Assembly: GCA_028826165.1 (NCBI GenBank)
Contig: JAPDFW010000022.1
Span: 762,478 to 826,477, forward strand
Direction of reading: 5' to 3'
Source: Anaeramoeba ignava
Lineage: Eukaryota; Metamonada; Anaeramoebidae
DNA length: 64,000 bases
How positions within the stretch are numbered: the first letter of the stretch is position 1; each line of letters starts with the position of its first letter. This document shows positions 1 to 10,304 of the stretch, in pieces. The notes beneath the pieces are model-generated. The model searched no databases. It had not been told where the DNA came from and saw only the letters and a list, made by a program, of their open reading frames with translations. The translations under genes were made by a program, and so were the position numbers.

Positions 1-851
1 AATAACTTTGTTTTGAATATCAACTAAAAAAGATTTAGGAAAAAAATCAAATTGTTTTAATTTATCAAAATCTTGTTTTGAAATTGAATCTTTATCAAAT
101 AATGAAAAAAAAGAATGAAATAATCTTTTCTTTTCAATTCCCTTTTCTTTTTCTTTTTCTTTTTCTTTCTTTCCTTTTAATCTTTGATTTCTTTTTTCAA
201 TCCAATTATTTAAAAATTGAAAAAAATCAAATTGAAAAATTTCTTTTTTTTCTTGTTTAAATTGAATAAATTTGATAATTTCTTCTTTAGTTAAATTGAA
301 TAAATTTTCATTATTTTGAATTTGGGAAAAATTTTGATTTATTAATTCAAAACATTTTATTTCAATTTCATTTGAATTTAAATTTCGATTTTGGAATAAA
401 AATTGGAAAAAATTTGAATAATTAATTGAATTTAAAATTTTTTTTTGAATAATTTCTTTCAATAAATTTAATTTAAAATAAATTGAAATTTCCAATAATT
501 CAATAAAATTTTCTTGATTCTCAAAAGAAATATTTCCATAATAAATATAACTCAAAATTGATTCCATTTCTTTTTATTAAATTGATTTAAAAGAAATAGA
601 AAGAGATTCTTGCCTTAATGATTCATTAAAAAGGAGATCTTGAAGATAAAATTGATTTATGAACTTTAATTTCAAAAGGATTTGATTTATTCTCAACAAA
701 AATTGAAAAATCTTTAAATGAATTTCCATTTAAAAGGTTTGAATAATTTTTAATTAAATTTTTGTTACTTTTTCTAAATTTTTCATTTCATTTTCATTTT
801 GATTTTGATTTGCATTTTTTGAATTTGGTTATTATTATTATTATTATCCAT
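1..851 (-). pseudogene. BTB/BACK-domain protein, disrupted and cut by the window edge
   Basis: Reading leftward from an ATG at 851-849, a low-complexity N-terminus (MDNNNNNN, then an NQNENE-like run) leads to a BTB domain. Recognisable pieces are FKDFSIFVEN, the hallmark VHKSILSSRS, ESILSYIYYGN, and a BACK-like helical region starting ENFIELLEISIYFKLNLLKE that runs off the left edge. BTB proteins usually serve as dimerising adaptors, often for cullin-3 ubiquitin ligases. The frame is broken: the N-terminal run, the stretch before FKDF and the stretch after SRSPF each need a one-base correction in an A or T run, and two adjacent in-frame TAA codons lie just before ESILSYIYYG. No AG acceptor is available to explain these as introns. 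It may be a decaying gene or carry local homopolymer errors. The domain call is firm; intactness is not supported. Confidence 0.6.
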
Positions 852-1956
852 TTTGTTTTTGTTTTTGTTTTTTGTTTTGTTTTTAAAAAGGAAAAATGAA
901 AAAAAATTTAAATAATAAAAATGAATAAAAAGTGGATTTTGAAAAAATAAATAAAAATATAAAAATGAGAATAAATTTAAATTAATAATTAATTTAATTT
1001 TCTTTTTAATTTATTATTTTAAATTAATTTATTAATAAATTATTATTATTTTTTATTAATTTTTATTATTAAAAAAAAGGAAAATTATTTTAATTTAATT
1101 TTTAATTTAATTTTTTTTTTGGAATTTAAAAATTATTAATAAATTTAAATTTTAAAACAAATTTCCAAATTAATATTAATTCAATTTAATTCAAAAAAAA
1201 AGATAAAATTTTAATTTCAAAAATCAATTTTCAAAATATTTTTAAACAATAAAATATTTAAATCTAAAAACAATAAATTATTATTTTAATAATAAAATTA
1301 AATATTAAATTATATTTTTAAATTAATTTATAAATTAAATATTAAATTAAATCTATTCTTAATTTTTATATTTATATGTTAAATATTTAAATAATAAAAT
1401 ATTTAAATCTAAAACATTAAATTATTATTTTAATAATAAAATTAAATATTAAATTATATTTTTAAATTGTTTTATTAATTAAATATTAAATTAAATCTAT
1501 TTTCATTTTTATATTTTATATGTTAAATATTTAAATAATAAAATATTTAAATCTAAAACATTAAATTATTATTTTAATAATAGAATTAATTTAGAAATTA
1601 TATTTTTAAATTAATTTATAAATTAAGTATTAAATTAAATCTATTCTTATTTTTATATTTATATGTTAAATATTTAAATAATAAAATATTTAAATCTAAA
1701 ACAATAAATTATTATTTTAATAATAAAATTAAATATTAAATTATATTTTTAAATTAATTTATAAATTAAATATTAAATTAAACCTATTCTTATTTTTTAT
1801 ATTTATATGTTAAATATTTAAATAATAAAATATTTAAACCTAAAGCAATAAATTATTATTTTAATAAAAATTAATTTAGAAATTATATTTTTAAATTTAA
1901 TTTTGATTTTAATTTTGATTTTAATTTTAATTTTAATTTTAATTTTGATTTTAATT
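852..1956. repeat. Intergenic AT satellite, unit about 144 bp
   Basis: There is no gene here. From about 1240 to 1890 a unit of roughly 144 bp recurs four to five times; its landmark TATATGTTAAATATTTAAAT appears near 1372, 1517, 1660 and 1804. Copies differ by small indels and substitutions. The stretch 852-1239 is irregular AT-rich sequence, and 1890-1956 is a short TTTTAAT/TTTTGAT run abutting the next gene's stop codon. Confidence 0.75.
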
Positions 1957-3723
1957 TTAATTTTGATTATGATTATTAAATTTGTTAATTAATAAATCAA
2001 ATAAATTTGGATTTGTTTGATTTAATTGAAAATAATCAATTCCAATTTGAATTTCATCAATTATTTGTTGTGTAATTTGAATTCCATCTTTAATTTGATT
2101 TGAATAAATCCAATATTCAAATATTTGAAATGATTTATTACTTAATTCACTATAATCTGTAACTTTATTTGATTTATCTTCTGTTACAGATAAAAACATT
2201 CCTCGATATAATTTACTTCTCATTATTAATATTAATTTTGGAAATTTATATTGTTTTTCTTTTCTTTCAATTATAAAATCTTTTTCATTTTCATTTTCAT
2301 TTTCATTTAAATAAATTCTTTTCATTGTTTCTTCAATTTTTTCATTTGAATTTATAATTTCTTTAATTTCAGAATATAATTTTGGATTTATTTTGGAATT
2401 GTTTGAATAAATCATTTCAAATATTTGATTTGATTCTTTAATTGATTTTTTTGAAATAATTTCTTGAAGTTTTTCAATTTCAATTTCATTTTGATTTAAT
2501 CTATATTTCAATATTAATTTATGAGCTTTGATTATTTCTCCATTTTCTGTTTTAAATGAAATATCACAAAATTCTTTTCTTTCAAATAATTTTATCAAAT
2601 CTTCTTCAAGATTGGAAAAAGAAGGAGGAGAATAATAAAGAAATGAATTGTTATATCTATAATTAACATGATAATTGGAAATATCTTCATTAAATCTTAA
2701 TTTAGGAAGTTCAATTTGAATTGGAATTAATTGATTATTTGTATTTCCATTTCCTAATTGACCAAATTCATTTCCAAATGTTATTAATTTCCCTTTGGAA
2801 GTTAAAATCAAAGCATTTTCATATCCACAAGAAAAATCAAGAATATTATCATTTTCAAATAAAGATGATTTGATTTCAGTAAATTCATTAGTAATTTTAT
2901 TTTTACCAAGTCCATTATATACACAATATCCACATGAATAAAGTTTTCTTTTTGGATTTCGATTTTCATCTTCTTCTTCAATCAACATTATTGAATGATT
3001 TAATTCACATTGAATATCAATTATTTTACCTTTTGGAATATTTTGTATTTTGGTTAATTTTCGGACTCCTTTTCTTATTGTTATTGATTCTGGTAATGCA
3101 ACTTGATTAGTTTCATTATATCCGCATCCAAATAATTCTTGATTTGAATTTAAAAGAAAAACATAATAAGAAGAAATTCCTGAAAATATTTTAGAAACAT
3201 TTTTCATCATTAAAATTGGTTTTTCTGTTTTATAAAGTGTTTCAGAATCAAAACCAAGTTGTCCATATTCATTTGAACCAATTCCATAAACATTTTGATT
3301 TGAACTTAATAAGTAAATTGTATTATATCCAGAAACAATATCTTCAATTATTCTATCATTTGTATCTTCAATTAATGATGAAATATTGATAAATTCATCT
3401 GGATTTTGTGGATCTATATATTCTCCTTTGGCAAATACATTTCCTTCTATTGTTAAAATAGTTGTATTGTAAGCACCAACAGTTACTTTTTGAATATTTT
3501 CAATTTGGATTTTATGAGGATTTTGAATTGAATATTCTGAATATTCGATTGCTTTTCCATTTTCAAAAAGTAAAATTATTGAAAAATTTCCTGTTGCAAT
3601 TTGTTTAACTTCATTTTCATTTTCATTTTCATTTTCAAATTGAATTAATTTTGCTATTTCATCTGGTTTATTTTTTATACGTATTGGTTTTTCATTTAAA
3701 TTAAAAAATAAAAAATTTTTCAT
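1957..3723 (-). CDS. RCC1-repeat and tandem BTB protein
   Basis: This is a single-exon gene of 588 residues starting at the ATG at 3723. The N-terminal ~350 residues hold RCC1-type beta-propeller blades, seen in YGIGSNEYGQLGF, LFGCGYNETNQ, YSCGYCVYNGLG and ITFGNEFGQLGNGN. The C-terminal third holds two BTB-like segments: CDISFKTENGEIIKAHKLIL, then a second centred on FPKLILIMRSKLYRGMF. The first lacks the middle of a normal BTB fold. RCC1-BTB proteins are usually GTPase-regulator or ubiquitin-ligase adaptor relatives; the real partner is unknown here. The C-terminal module matches the C-terminus of the ankyrin protein at 47621-51288 along its whole length, including the signature RSxxYxGMFLSVxxD. 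Short NENENE runs interrupt both halves. It is divergent from CDC45 across 93 bp. Confidence 0.85.
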   Translation of the reverse strand: MKNFLFFNLNEKPIRIKNKPDEIAKLIQFENENENENEVKQIATGNFSIILLFENGKAIEYSEYSIQNPHKIQIENIQKVTVGAYNTTILTIEGNVFAKGEYIDPQNPDEFINISSLIEDTNDRIIEDIVSGYNTIYLLSSNQNVYGIGSNEYGQLGFDSETLYKTEKPILMMKNVSKIFSGISSYYVFLLNSNQELFGCGYNETNQVALPESITIRKGVRKLTKIQNIPKGKIIDIQCELNHSIMLIEEEDENRNPKRKLYSCGYCVYNGLGKNKITNEFTEIKSSLFENDNILDFSCGYENALILTSKGKLITFGNEFGQLGNGNTNNQLIPIQIELPKLRFNEDISNYHVNYRYNNSFLYYSPPSFSNLEEDLIKLFERKEFCDISFKTENGEIIKAHKLILKYRLNQNEIEIEKLQEIISKKSIKESNQIFEMIYSNNSKINPKLYSEIKEIINSNEKIEETMKRIYLNENENENEKDFIIERKEKQYKFPKLILIMRSKLYRGMFLSVTEDKSNKVTDYSELSNKSFQIFEYWIYSNQIKDGIQITQQIIDEIQIGIDYFQLNQTNPNLFDLLINKFNNHNQN

Positions 3724-3816
3724 TTTAGAAAAGAAAAAAATGAAAAAAATGTTTTCGTTAAATTTTTTAATTTCAATTTTTCATTTTTTTCTTGTTTTCT
3801 TGTTTTCTTTATTATT
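3724..3816. promoter_or_regulatory. Divergent promoter of RCC1-BTB and CDC45
   Basis: Only 93 bp separate the two start codons. The spacer carries a run of T with an embedded CAT (TTTTTCATTTTTTTC) read toward CDC45, and the complementary arrangement read toward the RCC1-BTB gene. The same T-rich CAT pattern precedes most genes in the window, so this spacer probably holds both core promoters. That is inference; no transcript start is visible. Confidence 0.45.
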
Positions 3817-6800
3817 ATGGTTTTAGTTCAAATTAAAAATCTTTTTCAATTTTTTCAAAATTTAGTTAATTCTCAAGAAAAACAACCAATTTTAATTTTT
3901 GTTGCACCAGATTGTGATTCTATTTGTTCTTGTAAAATTCTTTCTGTAAATTTCCATTTCAAATCAAAATTAAAATTCAAAATACAAATTCAAACTTAAA
4001 TTCAAAATTTAAAACAAAATTCAAATTAAAATTAAATTCAAAATTAAAATTCAAATTCAATTTAAATTAAAATTCAAATTCAATTTAAATTAAAATTTAA
4101 ATTCAAATTCAAATTCAAATCAAAATTCAAAATCAAATTCAAATCAAAAATCAAATTCAAAAATTAAATTTAAAATTCAAATCAAAATCAAAAACAAAAT
4201 TCAAAATCAAATTCAAATTCAAATTCAAATTAAAATTAATATTAAAATCAAAATTAAAATTCAAAATCAAAAATTCAAAATTAAAATTAAAATTAAAATT
4301 AATATTAAAATCAATTCAAAATTAAAATTCAATTCAAATTAAATTCAATTCAAAATTTAAATTAAAATTCAAATACAAATTAAAATCAAAATTAAAATTA
4401 AAATTAATATTAAAATCAAAATCAAAATCAAATCAAATTAAAATTTAAATCTAAAAGTTTCTATTTCAAACAGAAATGATCTCATATTCAATTCAACCAG
4501 TTGAAGGATATGATGAAATTGAAGAAATTACAAGTAAACTTCGAGATTCAGGAATTGTAAAAAAATTTTAAAAGAAAAAAAAAAGCGAATAACTTTTAAT
4601 AAACTTCATATACAAATAACAAATAAAAAAATTTTATCAACAGATAAATCAAACAATCATTTGCATTAATTGTGGAGGAAATTCAGATATTTATAAATTT
4701 TCCAATTCAGAACTTGATTGGAAATTCTTTATTTTTGATTCACATCGACCAATCCATTTAGAAAATGTTTTCTCCAAAGATCAAGTATATGTTTTTGATG
4801 ATGGTTCAATTCAATTAGCAATTCCAACACTTGAACCAGTAAATACTGAATTGATTTCACCATTTTTATCTAAAGAATTAGAGGAGGATTTATCATTTGA
4901 AAATGATGAAGATTTAGAAGATTCTGATTTTTCTGATATTGAAAATAATGAAAATATTGAAAATATTGAAAATTTAAGTGAAAATAATGAAAATAATGAA
5001 AATAATGAAAATATTGAAAATATTGAAAATTTAAGTGAAAATGAACAAAATTCTGATGATTTTGAACAAGAAATTATTTCTGTCAAACGAAGAAGAAAAA
5101 AAAAACCGAAAAAAAAAGATCAAAAAACAATGAAAATTTCTCCACTTATTGAAAATGATGAAGTTATTTCAGAATTAGATAAATATAAGAAAAATAAGAC
5201 TAATATTGAGAAGTATTATTCAACAACAACTTATGGATTAAGTACTTCCGTTATGCTTTATACTTTATCAACTCAACTTAATCGTAAAAATCCAAAATTG
5301 CTTTGGTTTGCAATTCTTGGGTTAACAGAGCATTATTTATTAGAGAAAATTGGACATAGAGATTATTTAGAAATTGTAAAAGATTTTCAAGAAGAAGTTA
5401 GTTATTATTTTCCTGTGAATAATCCTGAAAAATCACAATCTTTAGATAGTTTAAGATTTGGAGATGAGTAATTTTATTTGGAAATTCATTTATAAAATTA
5501 AAATTATAATTAAAATTAATTTGAAATTAATTTATAAAATTAAAATTGAAATTAATTTATAAAATTTAAAAAATTAAAATTGAAAATTATAAATTTATAA
5601 AATTGAAATTCATTTATAAAATTAAAATTAAAATTCATTTATAAAATTAAAATTAAAATTAAAATTCATTTATAAAATTAAAATTAATTTGAAATTAAAA
5701 TTCATTTATAAAATTAAAATTAAAATTCATTTATAAAATTAAAATTAAAATTATCCTTTTTATTATATTTATAAAAAAAAAAAGATACCGCCTTATGCTT
5801 TTTAGACATTGGAATATCTATGAAAGTATGCTACATTCTTCTTTTGTTGCTAGTAGATTGGGAGTTTGGAAAGAATCAGGATTTTCTAATCTTAATGTTA
5901 TGTTAGCCAAAATGGGACTTCCATTAGATGAATGCAAACAAGATTATCAATCAATGAATTTGAAACTAAAAGAACAACTTCCACAAACATTCCGCAAATT
6001 TGCACCACAATTTGGTTTAAAAGGATTAATTTTCCCATCATTTTTTAAGAAATCAGCTTATGATGTTGAAGTTACTGCTTCGGATATTGTTTATTTAATC
6101 ACATCTTTGATTGAATCAGCACATTTAAATATTCCTCAAATTTCTGATATAAATAAAAATTTCAATTCAAATGAATTTTCAACTCAAAATGAATTCTCAA
6201 CTCAAAATGATTTCAAAATGGAAAATTTTTGGAAAGCTTATGATTCTCTTTCAAATTGTTCAAGTGATCTTTTTAAAAATGGAATTCAGTTGGCTATTCG
6301 TATTCAAAAACAAATTGTTTCTGAAGGAATTAATTTAATTGAAAGACATTCAATCGTTTCTTCTCGTTCATTCAGACATGCTTATTTAACAGAATTATCA
6401 GGAGATCGTTTGTTCTTTAAAAGTGCAACTAATTTATCAAAACTTGGACATTTTCTTATTGATATTTTTCGAGTAAATTTATTTAAAAATTTATTTAAAG
6501 ATTTATTTCAAAATCGGATAAAAATTTATTTAAAAGTTTATTTAAAAATCGGATAAAAATTTATTTAAAGATTTATTTCAAAATCGGATAAAAATTTATT
6601 TAAAAATTTATTTAAAATATTTATTTTAAAAATTTATTTAAAAATTTATTTAAAATATTTATTTAAAAATTTATTTAAATATTTATTTAAAAATTTATTT
6701 CAAAATATATTTAAAAATTTATTTAAAAATTTATTTAAATATTTATTTCAAAATCGGATAAAAATTTATTTAAAATATTTATTTAAAAATCTATTTAAAA

Positions 6801-7975
6801 ATTTATTTCAAAATATATTTAAAAATTTATTTAATAATTTATTTAAAAATTTATTTAAAAATTTATTTAAAAATTTATTTAAAAATTTATTTAAAAATTT
6901 ATTTAAAAAATTTATTAAAAAATTTATTTAAAAATCGGATAAAAATTATTTAAAATATTTATTTAAAAATTTATTTAAAATATTTATTTAAATATTTATT
7001 TAAAATATTTATTTAAAAATCGGATAAAAATTTATTTAAAATATTTATTTAAAAATTTATTTCAAAAATATATTTAAAAAATTTATTTAATAATTTATTT
7101 AAAAGTTTATTTAAAAATTTATTTAAAAATTTATTTAAAAATCGATAAAATTTATTTAAAATTTATTTCTTTAAAAATCGGATAAAAATTTATTTAAAAA
7201 TTTATTTAAAAATCGGATAAAAATTTATTTAAAAATTTATTTAAAAATTTATTTAAAAGATTTATTTAAATATTTATTTAAATATTTATTTAAAAAATCG
7301 GATTTAAAAATTTATTTAAAAATTTATTTAAAAATTTATTTAAATATTTATTTAAAAAATATTTATTTCAAAATCTATTTAAAAATTTATTTAAAAATTT
7401 ATTTAAATATTTATTTAAAAATTTATTTAAAAATTTATTTAAAAATTTATTTAAATATTTATTTAAAATATTTATTTAAATATTTATTTCAAAATCGGAT
7501 AAAAATTTATTTAAAAATTTATTTAAAAATTTATTTAAAAATTTATTTAAAAATTTATTTAAAAATTTATTTAAAAATTTATTTAAAAATTTATTTAAAA
7601 ATTTATTTAAATATTTATTTAAAAATTTATTAAAAAAATTAGCAATCAAAAAAAGAAGTCAAACCTTTAATTTTATCTTCTTTAATTAAAGAACAAAATA
7701 TTTATCTTGTTGTTGGTGTTTCTGGAACTCGTAGTTTTGGAGATATTTCAAGAAAGTAAAGAATAAATTTTTATTATTGATCTTTTTTAAAGAAAATTTA
7801 AATCTTTTTATTTTATTTTTTGTTGTTGTTTAGTAAATTTGGTCAAGCTTTTCTTAATGCAGCAACTCAAATAAAAGCACAAATTAAAAGAGATCGTTTT
7901 GAATCATCTGTTATGGAAATTTCAATTGAAAATATGAAGAATTTTATGCAAGTTCTTCATACTTTACTTAATTAA
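3817..7975 (+). CDS. CDC45: CDC45, CMG helicase subunit
   Basis: The product binds MCM2-7 and GINS to form the replicative helicase. Six exons fit: 3817-3945, 4458-4556, 4644-5467, 5785-6472, 7643-7755 and 7834-7975, giving 664 residues, close to the family size. Family landmarks are APDCDSICSCKIL near the N-terminus (RecJ/DHH-like motif I), INCGGNSDI, FDSHRPIHLENVF, then YGLSTSVMLYTL, EYRLMLFRHWNIYESMLHS and SKLGHFLIDIF. The C-terminus is YLVVGVSGTRSFGDIS, then FGQAFLNAATQI. Exon 2 must start at 4458 to restore FLFQTEMISYSIQP; the nearer AG at 4472 gives a stop. An acidic insert rich in NENIENIEN and a lysine run lie in exon 3, where the family has a variable loop. Introns 1, 3 and 4 are expanded by simple repeats. 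Confidence 0.95.
3946..4457 (+). repeat. CDC45 intron 1, AAATTC/AAAATTA repeat
   Basis: This 512-bp intron begins GTAAATTT and ends TAAAAG. It consists of irregular six- to twelve-base units such as AAATTCAAATT and AAAATCAAAATT, with almost no G. Confidence 0.8.
5468..5784 (+). repeat. CDC45 intron 3, ATTCATTTATAAAATTAAA repeat
   Basis: This 317-bp intron (GTAATT...AAAAG) is made of ATTCATTTATAAAATTAAAATTAA units. The same CATTTATAAAATT motif also appears in the AKT-like, Clf1 and V-ATPase introns, so it is one of the few intron repeats shared between genes. Confidence 0.75.
6473..7642 (+). repeat. CDC45 intron 4 satellite, 12-bp unit
   Basis: The intron is 1,170 bp and opens GTAAATTT. It is an array of AAAAATTTATTT (12 bp), with a longer interspersed variant AAAATCGGATAAAAATTTAT that provides nearly all its G and C. 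It ends AAATTAG before the next exon. Confidence 0.9.
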
Positions 7976-8029
7976 TTAATTAATTAATTTTAATTGTAAA
8001 AAAAATTTTTTTTTTTAGAAGAATTTTTT

Positions 8030-8082
8030 TATTTTTTTTGCTTTTTTTTTTCATTTTTTTTTTTCATTTTTTTCCTTTCAAA
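8030..8082 (+). promoter_or_regulatory. T-rich CAT promoter tract of the TSEN34-like gene
   Basis: Between the CDC45 stop and the next ATG lies TTTTTTTTCATTTTTTTT repeated twice, then CCTTTCAAA and the start codon. It is typical of the tracts preceding genes in this window. Confidence 0.4.
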
Positions 8083-8906
8083 ATGAATTCACAAGATAAT
8101 GAAATTAAAATAAAACAAGAAAAACCTAAAATATTTATATTTCAAGATAATGGTTATGTTTGGGATCTTGAAAGTAAAATTTCCTTTTAAATCAATTTAC
8201 GAAAAATTTTTTTTTTTTGCTTTCTTTTCTTTTAAAAATTCTTTTTTGAAAATAAAATGTTTATTTACCAGGTTTAAAAATTTTGAGAGAAAAACATCGC
8301 ATTCTTGGCTCATTTCTTGGAACAACACCCCAATATCATTCTCAAAATGAATTTTTGGTTTTTCCAGTTCTTTTAATGAAAGAAGAACTTTTTCTTTGTG
8401 TTTCCAATGATTGGGTTGATTTATTTGAATGGGAAAAAAATGGATTGATCAAACAATTTGAAAATTTCGAAGAAGATGAATTCCAAGTCAAACGGTTAAA
8501 AACAACAAGTTCATCTTTAATTGAAATCAAAACGACAAATGAAAACAAAACATATTCGAAAATTTCAAAAGAAAAAATTGGTTTTTTTAAATCAAAAGAA
8601 GAAAAAATGAGAGCAATTATTTTTCGCGATCTTTGGCAAAGAGGTTATTTTATAAGTTCTGGATTGAAATTTGGTGGAGATTATCTTTTGTATCCAAATG
8701 ATCCAGGTAAATTCCATGCTAGTCACATTGTAAAAGTAGTTTCTTCAGAAAACGTTTTAACTCCAAAATATTTGATTAGTTCTGGAAGACTTGGAACTTC
8801 TGTTAATAAAAAAGTTATTTTCGCTTCTGTTGATTTTTCTGATGAGAATAATGAAAAAAATTGTTTTCCCAAATATCTCTCTTTTAATTGGGCAGGCAAA
8901 ATGTAA
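8083..8906 (+). CDS. TSEN34: tRNA-splicing endonuclease subunit Sen34-like
   Basis: Two exons, 8083-8173 and 8272-8906, encode 241 residues. The 98-bp intron (GTAAAATT...TTACCAG) splits a serine codon. The C-terminal half is the endonuclease fold: FRDLWQRGYFISSGLKFGGD, then DYLLYPNDPGKFHASHIVKV, then KKVIFASVDF. These give the Tyr, His and Lys expected for the catalytic triad that cuts the 3' splice site of pre-tRNA in the Sen34 subunit. The N-terminal part (VWDLESLKILREKHRILGSF) matches the Sen34 N-domain. Linker residues between the domains are charged and variable. Sen2 is the other catalytic subunit of this family, but length and N-terminal match favour Sen34. Confidence 0.88.
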
Positions 8907-10304
8907 AACAAAAAAACAAGAGAAATTATTCAAAATTGAGCAAAATTTTTATTTTTATTTTTTAATCCAATTTTGATGAATTTTTTTAAATTTAATTAAA
9001 ATTCAATTATTCGATTTACGTTCTTTTTGGATTTATTTTTTAAAAATAGTTTTTTTTTTTAAAAAGAAAAAGAATTTCTTAAACAAATATTGAGTTTGAG
9101 TTGGAATTGAAAAATAAAAAGGAAAAAGAAATCTTAAAAAATATTGAGATTGAGTTGGAATTGAAAAAATAAAAGGAAAGGAAATCTTAAAGAATATTAA
9201 GATATTTAAATTAAGATTTCAATTCAAATTTAAAAAAGAAATCTTAAAGAATATTGAGATATTTCAATTAAGATTTCAAATCAAATTTAAAATTTAAAAA
9301 AAGGAAATCTTAAAGAATATTGAGATATTTCAATTCAAATTTAAAAAGGAAATCTTAAAGAATATTGAGATATTTCAATTCAAATTTGAAATCAAATTCA
9401 AATTTAAAAAGGAAATCTTAAAAAATATTGAGATATTTCAATTAAGATTTAAATTCAAATTTAAAAAGGAAATCTTAAAGAATATTGAGATATTTCAATT
9501 TAAATTTAAAAAGGAAATCTTAAAGAATATTAAGATATTTCAATTCAAATTTAAAATCAAATTTAAAATCAAATTTAAAAGGAAAGGAATTTCTTAAACA
9601 AATATTGAGTTTGAGTTGGAATTGAAAAATAAAAGGAAAGGAAATCTTAAAGGATATTGAGATATTTCAATTCAGATTTAAAAAGGAAAAGAATTTCTTA
9701 AACAAATATTGAGTTTGAGTTGAAATTGAAAAAAAAAAGGAAAAGGAAATCTTAAAGAATATTGAGATATTTCAATTCAAATTTAAAATAAAATTTAAAA
9801 AAAAAAGAGGAAAAGATATTTCTTAAACAAAAAGGAAGTTTGAATATTGAGATATTGAAAAATTAAAAAGAAAAATCTTAAAAATCTTAAAGAATATTTC
9901 AATTCAAATTTAAAATCAAATTTAAAATCAAATTTAAAAAGAAATCTTAAACAAAAGAGTTTAGTTGGAATTGAAAAAAAAAAGGAAAGGAAATCTTAAA
10001 GAATATTGAGATATTTCAATTCAAATTTAAAAAAGAAATCTTAAAGAATATTGAGATATTTAAATTAAGATTTAAAATCAAATTTAAAAAGAAAAAGAAT
10101 TTCTTAAAGAATATTAATTATATCTCTTAAAAATACAATTTATTTTTTTAAGAGATTTTTTACTTAATTTTTATTTTTAATTTTAAATAAAAATCAACAA
10201 AAAAATTTTTTCCATTTTTTTCTTTTCTTTTCTTTCTTATTTTCTTTCTTCTTTTCTTTTTTTTTGGTTTTGATTTTAACGAAAAAAAGAAAAATCAAAT
10301 TTAA
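8907..10304. repeat. Intergenic repeat, GGAAATCTTAAAGAATATTGAGA family
   Basis: Between 9060 and about 10110 a unit of roughly 45-60 bp recurs about twenty times. Its core is AATCTTAAAGAATATTGAGA followed by TATTTCAATTCAAATTTAAA. A second, longer variant carries AAACAAATATTGAGTTTGAG. Ends are irregular AT sequence and, at 10200-10300, a TTTTCTTTTC pyrimidine tract preceding the next gene. No coding region was seen. Confidence 0.8.

Noticed and set aside
560-600. Reassigned stop codon (TAA read as Gln), suggested by tandem in-frame TAA in the BTB gene and one TAA in the NCoR-like gene.
   Set aside because: CDC45, Clf1, V-ATPase c, RPAP1 and TSEN34 all end at TAA exactly where their families end, and no conserved internal position uses TAA.
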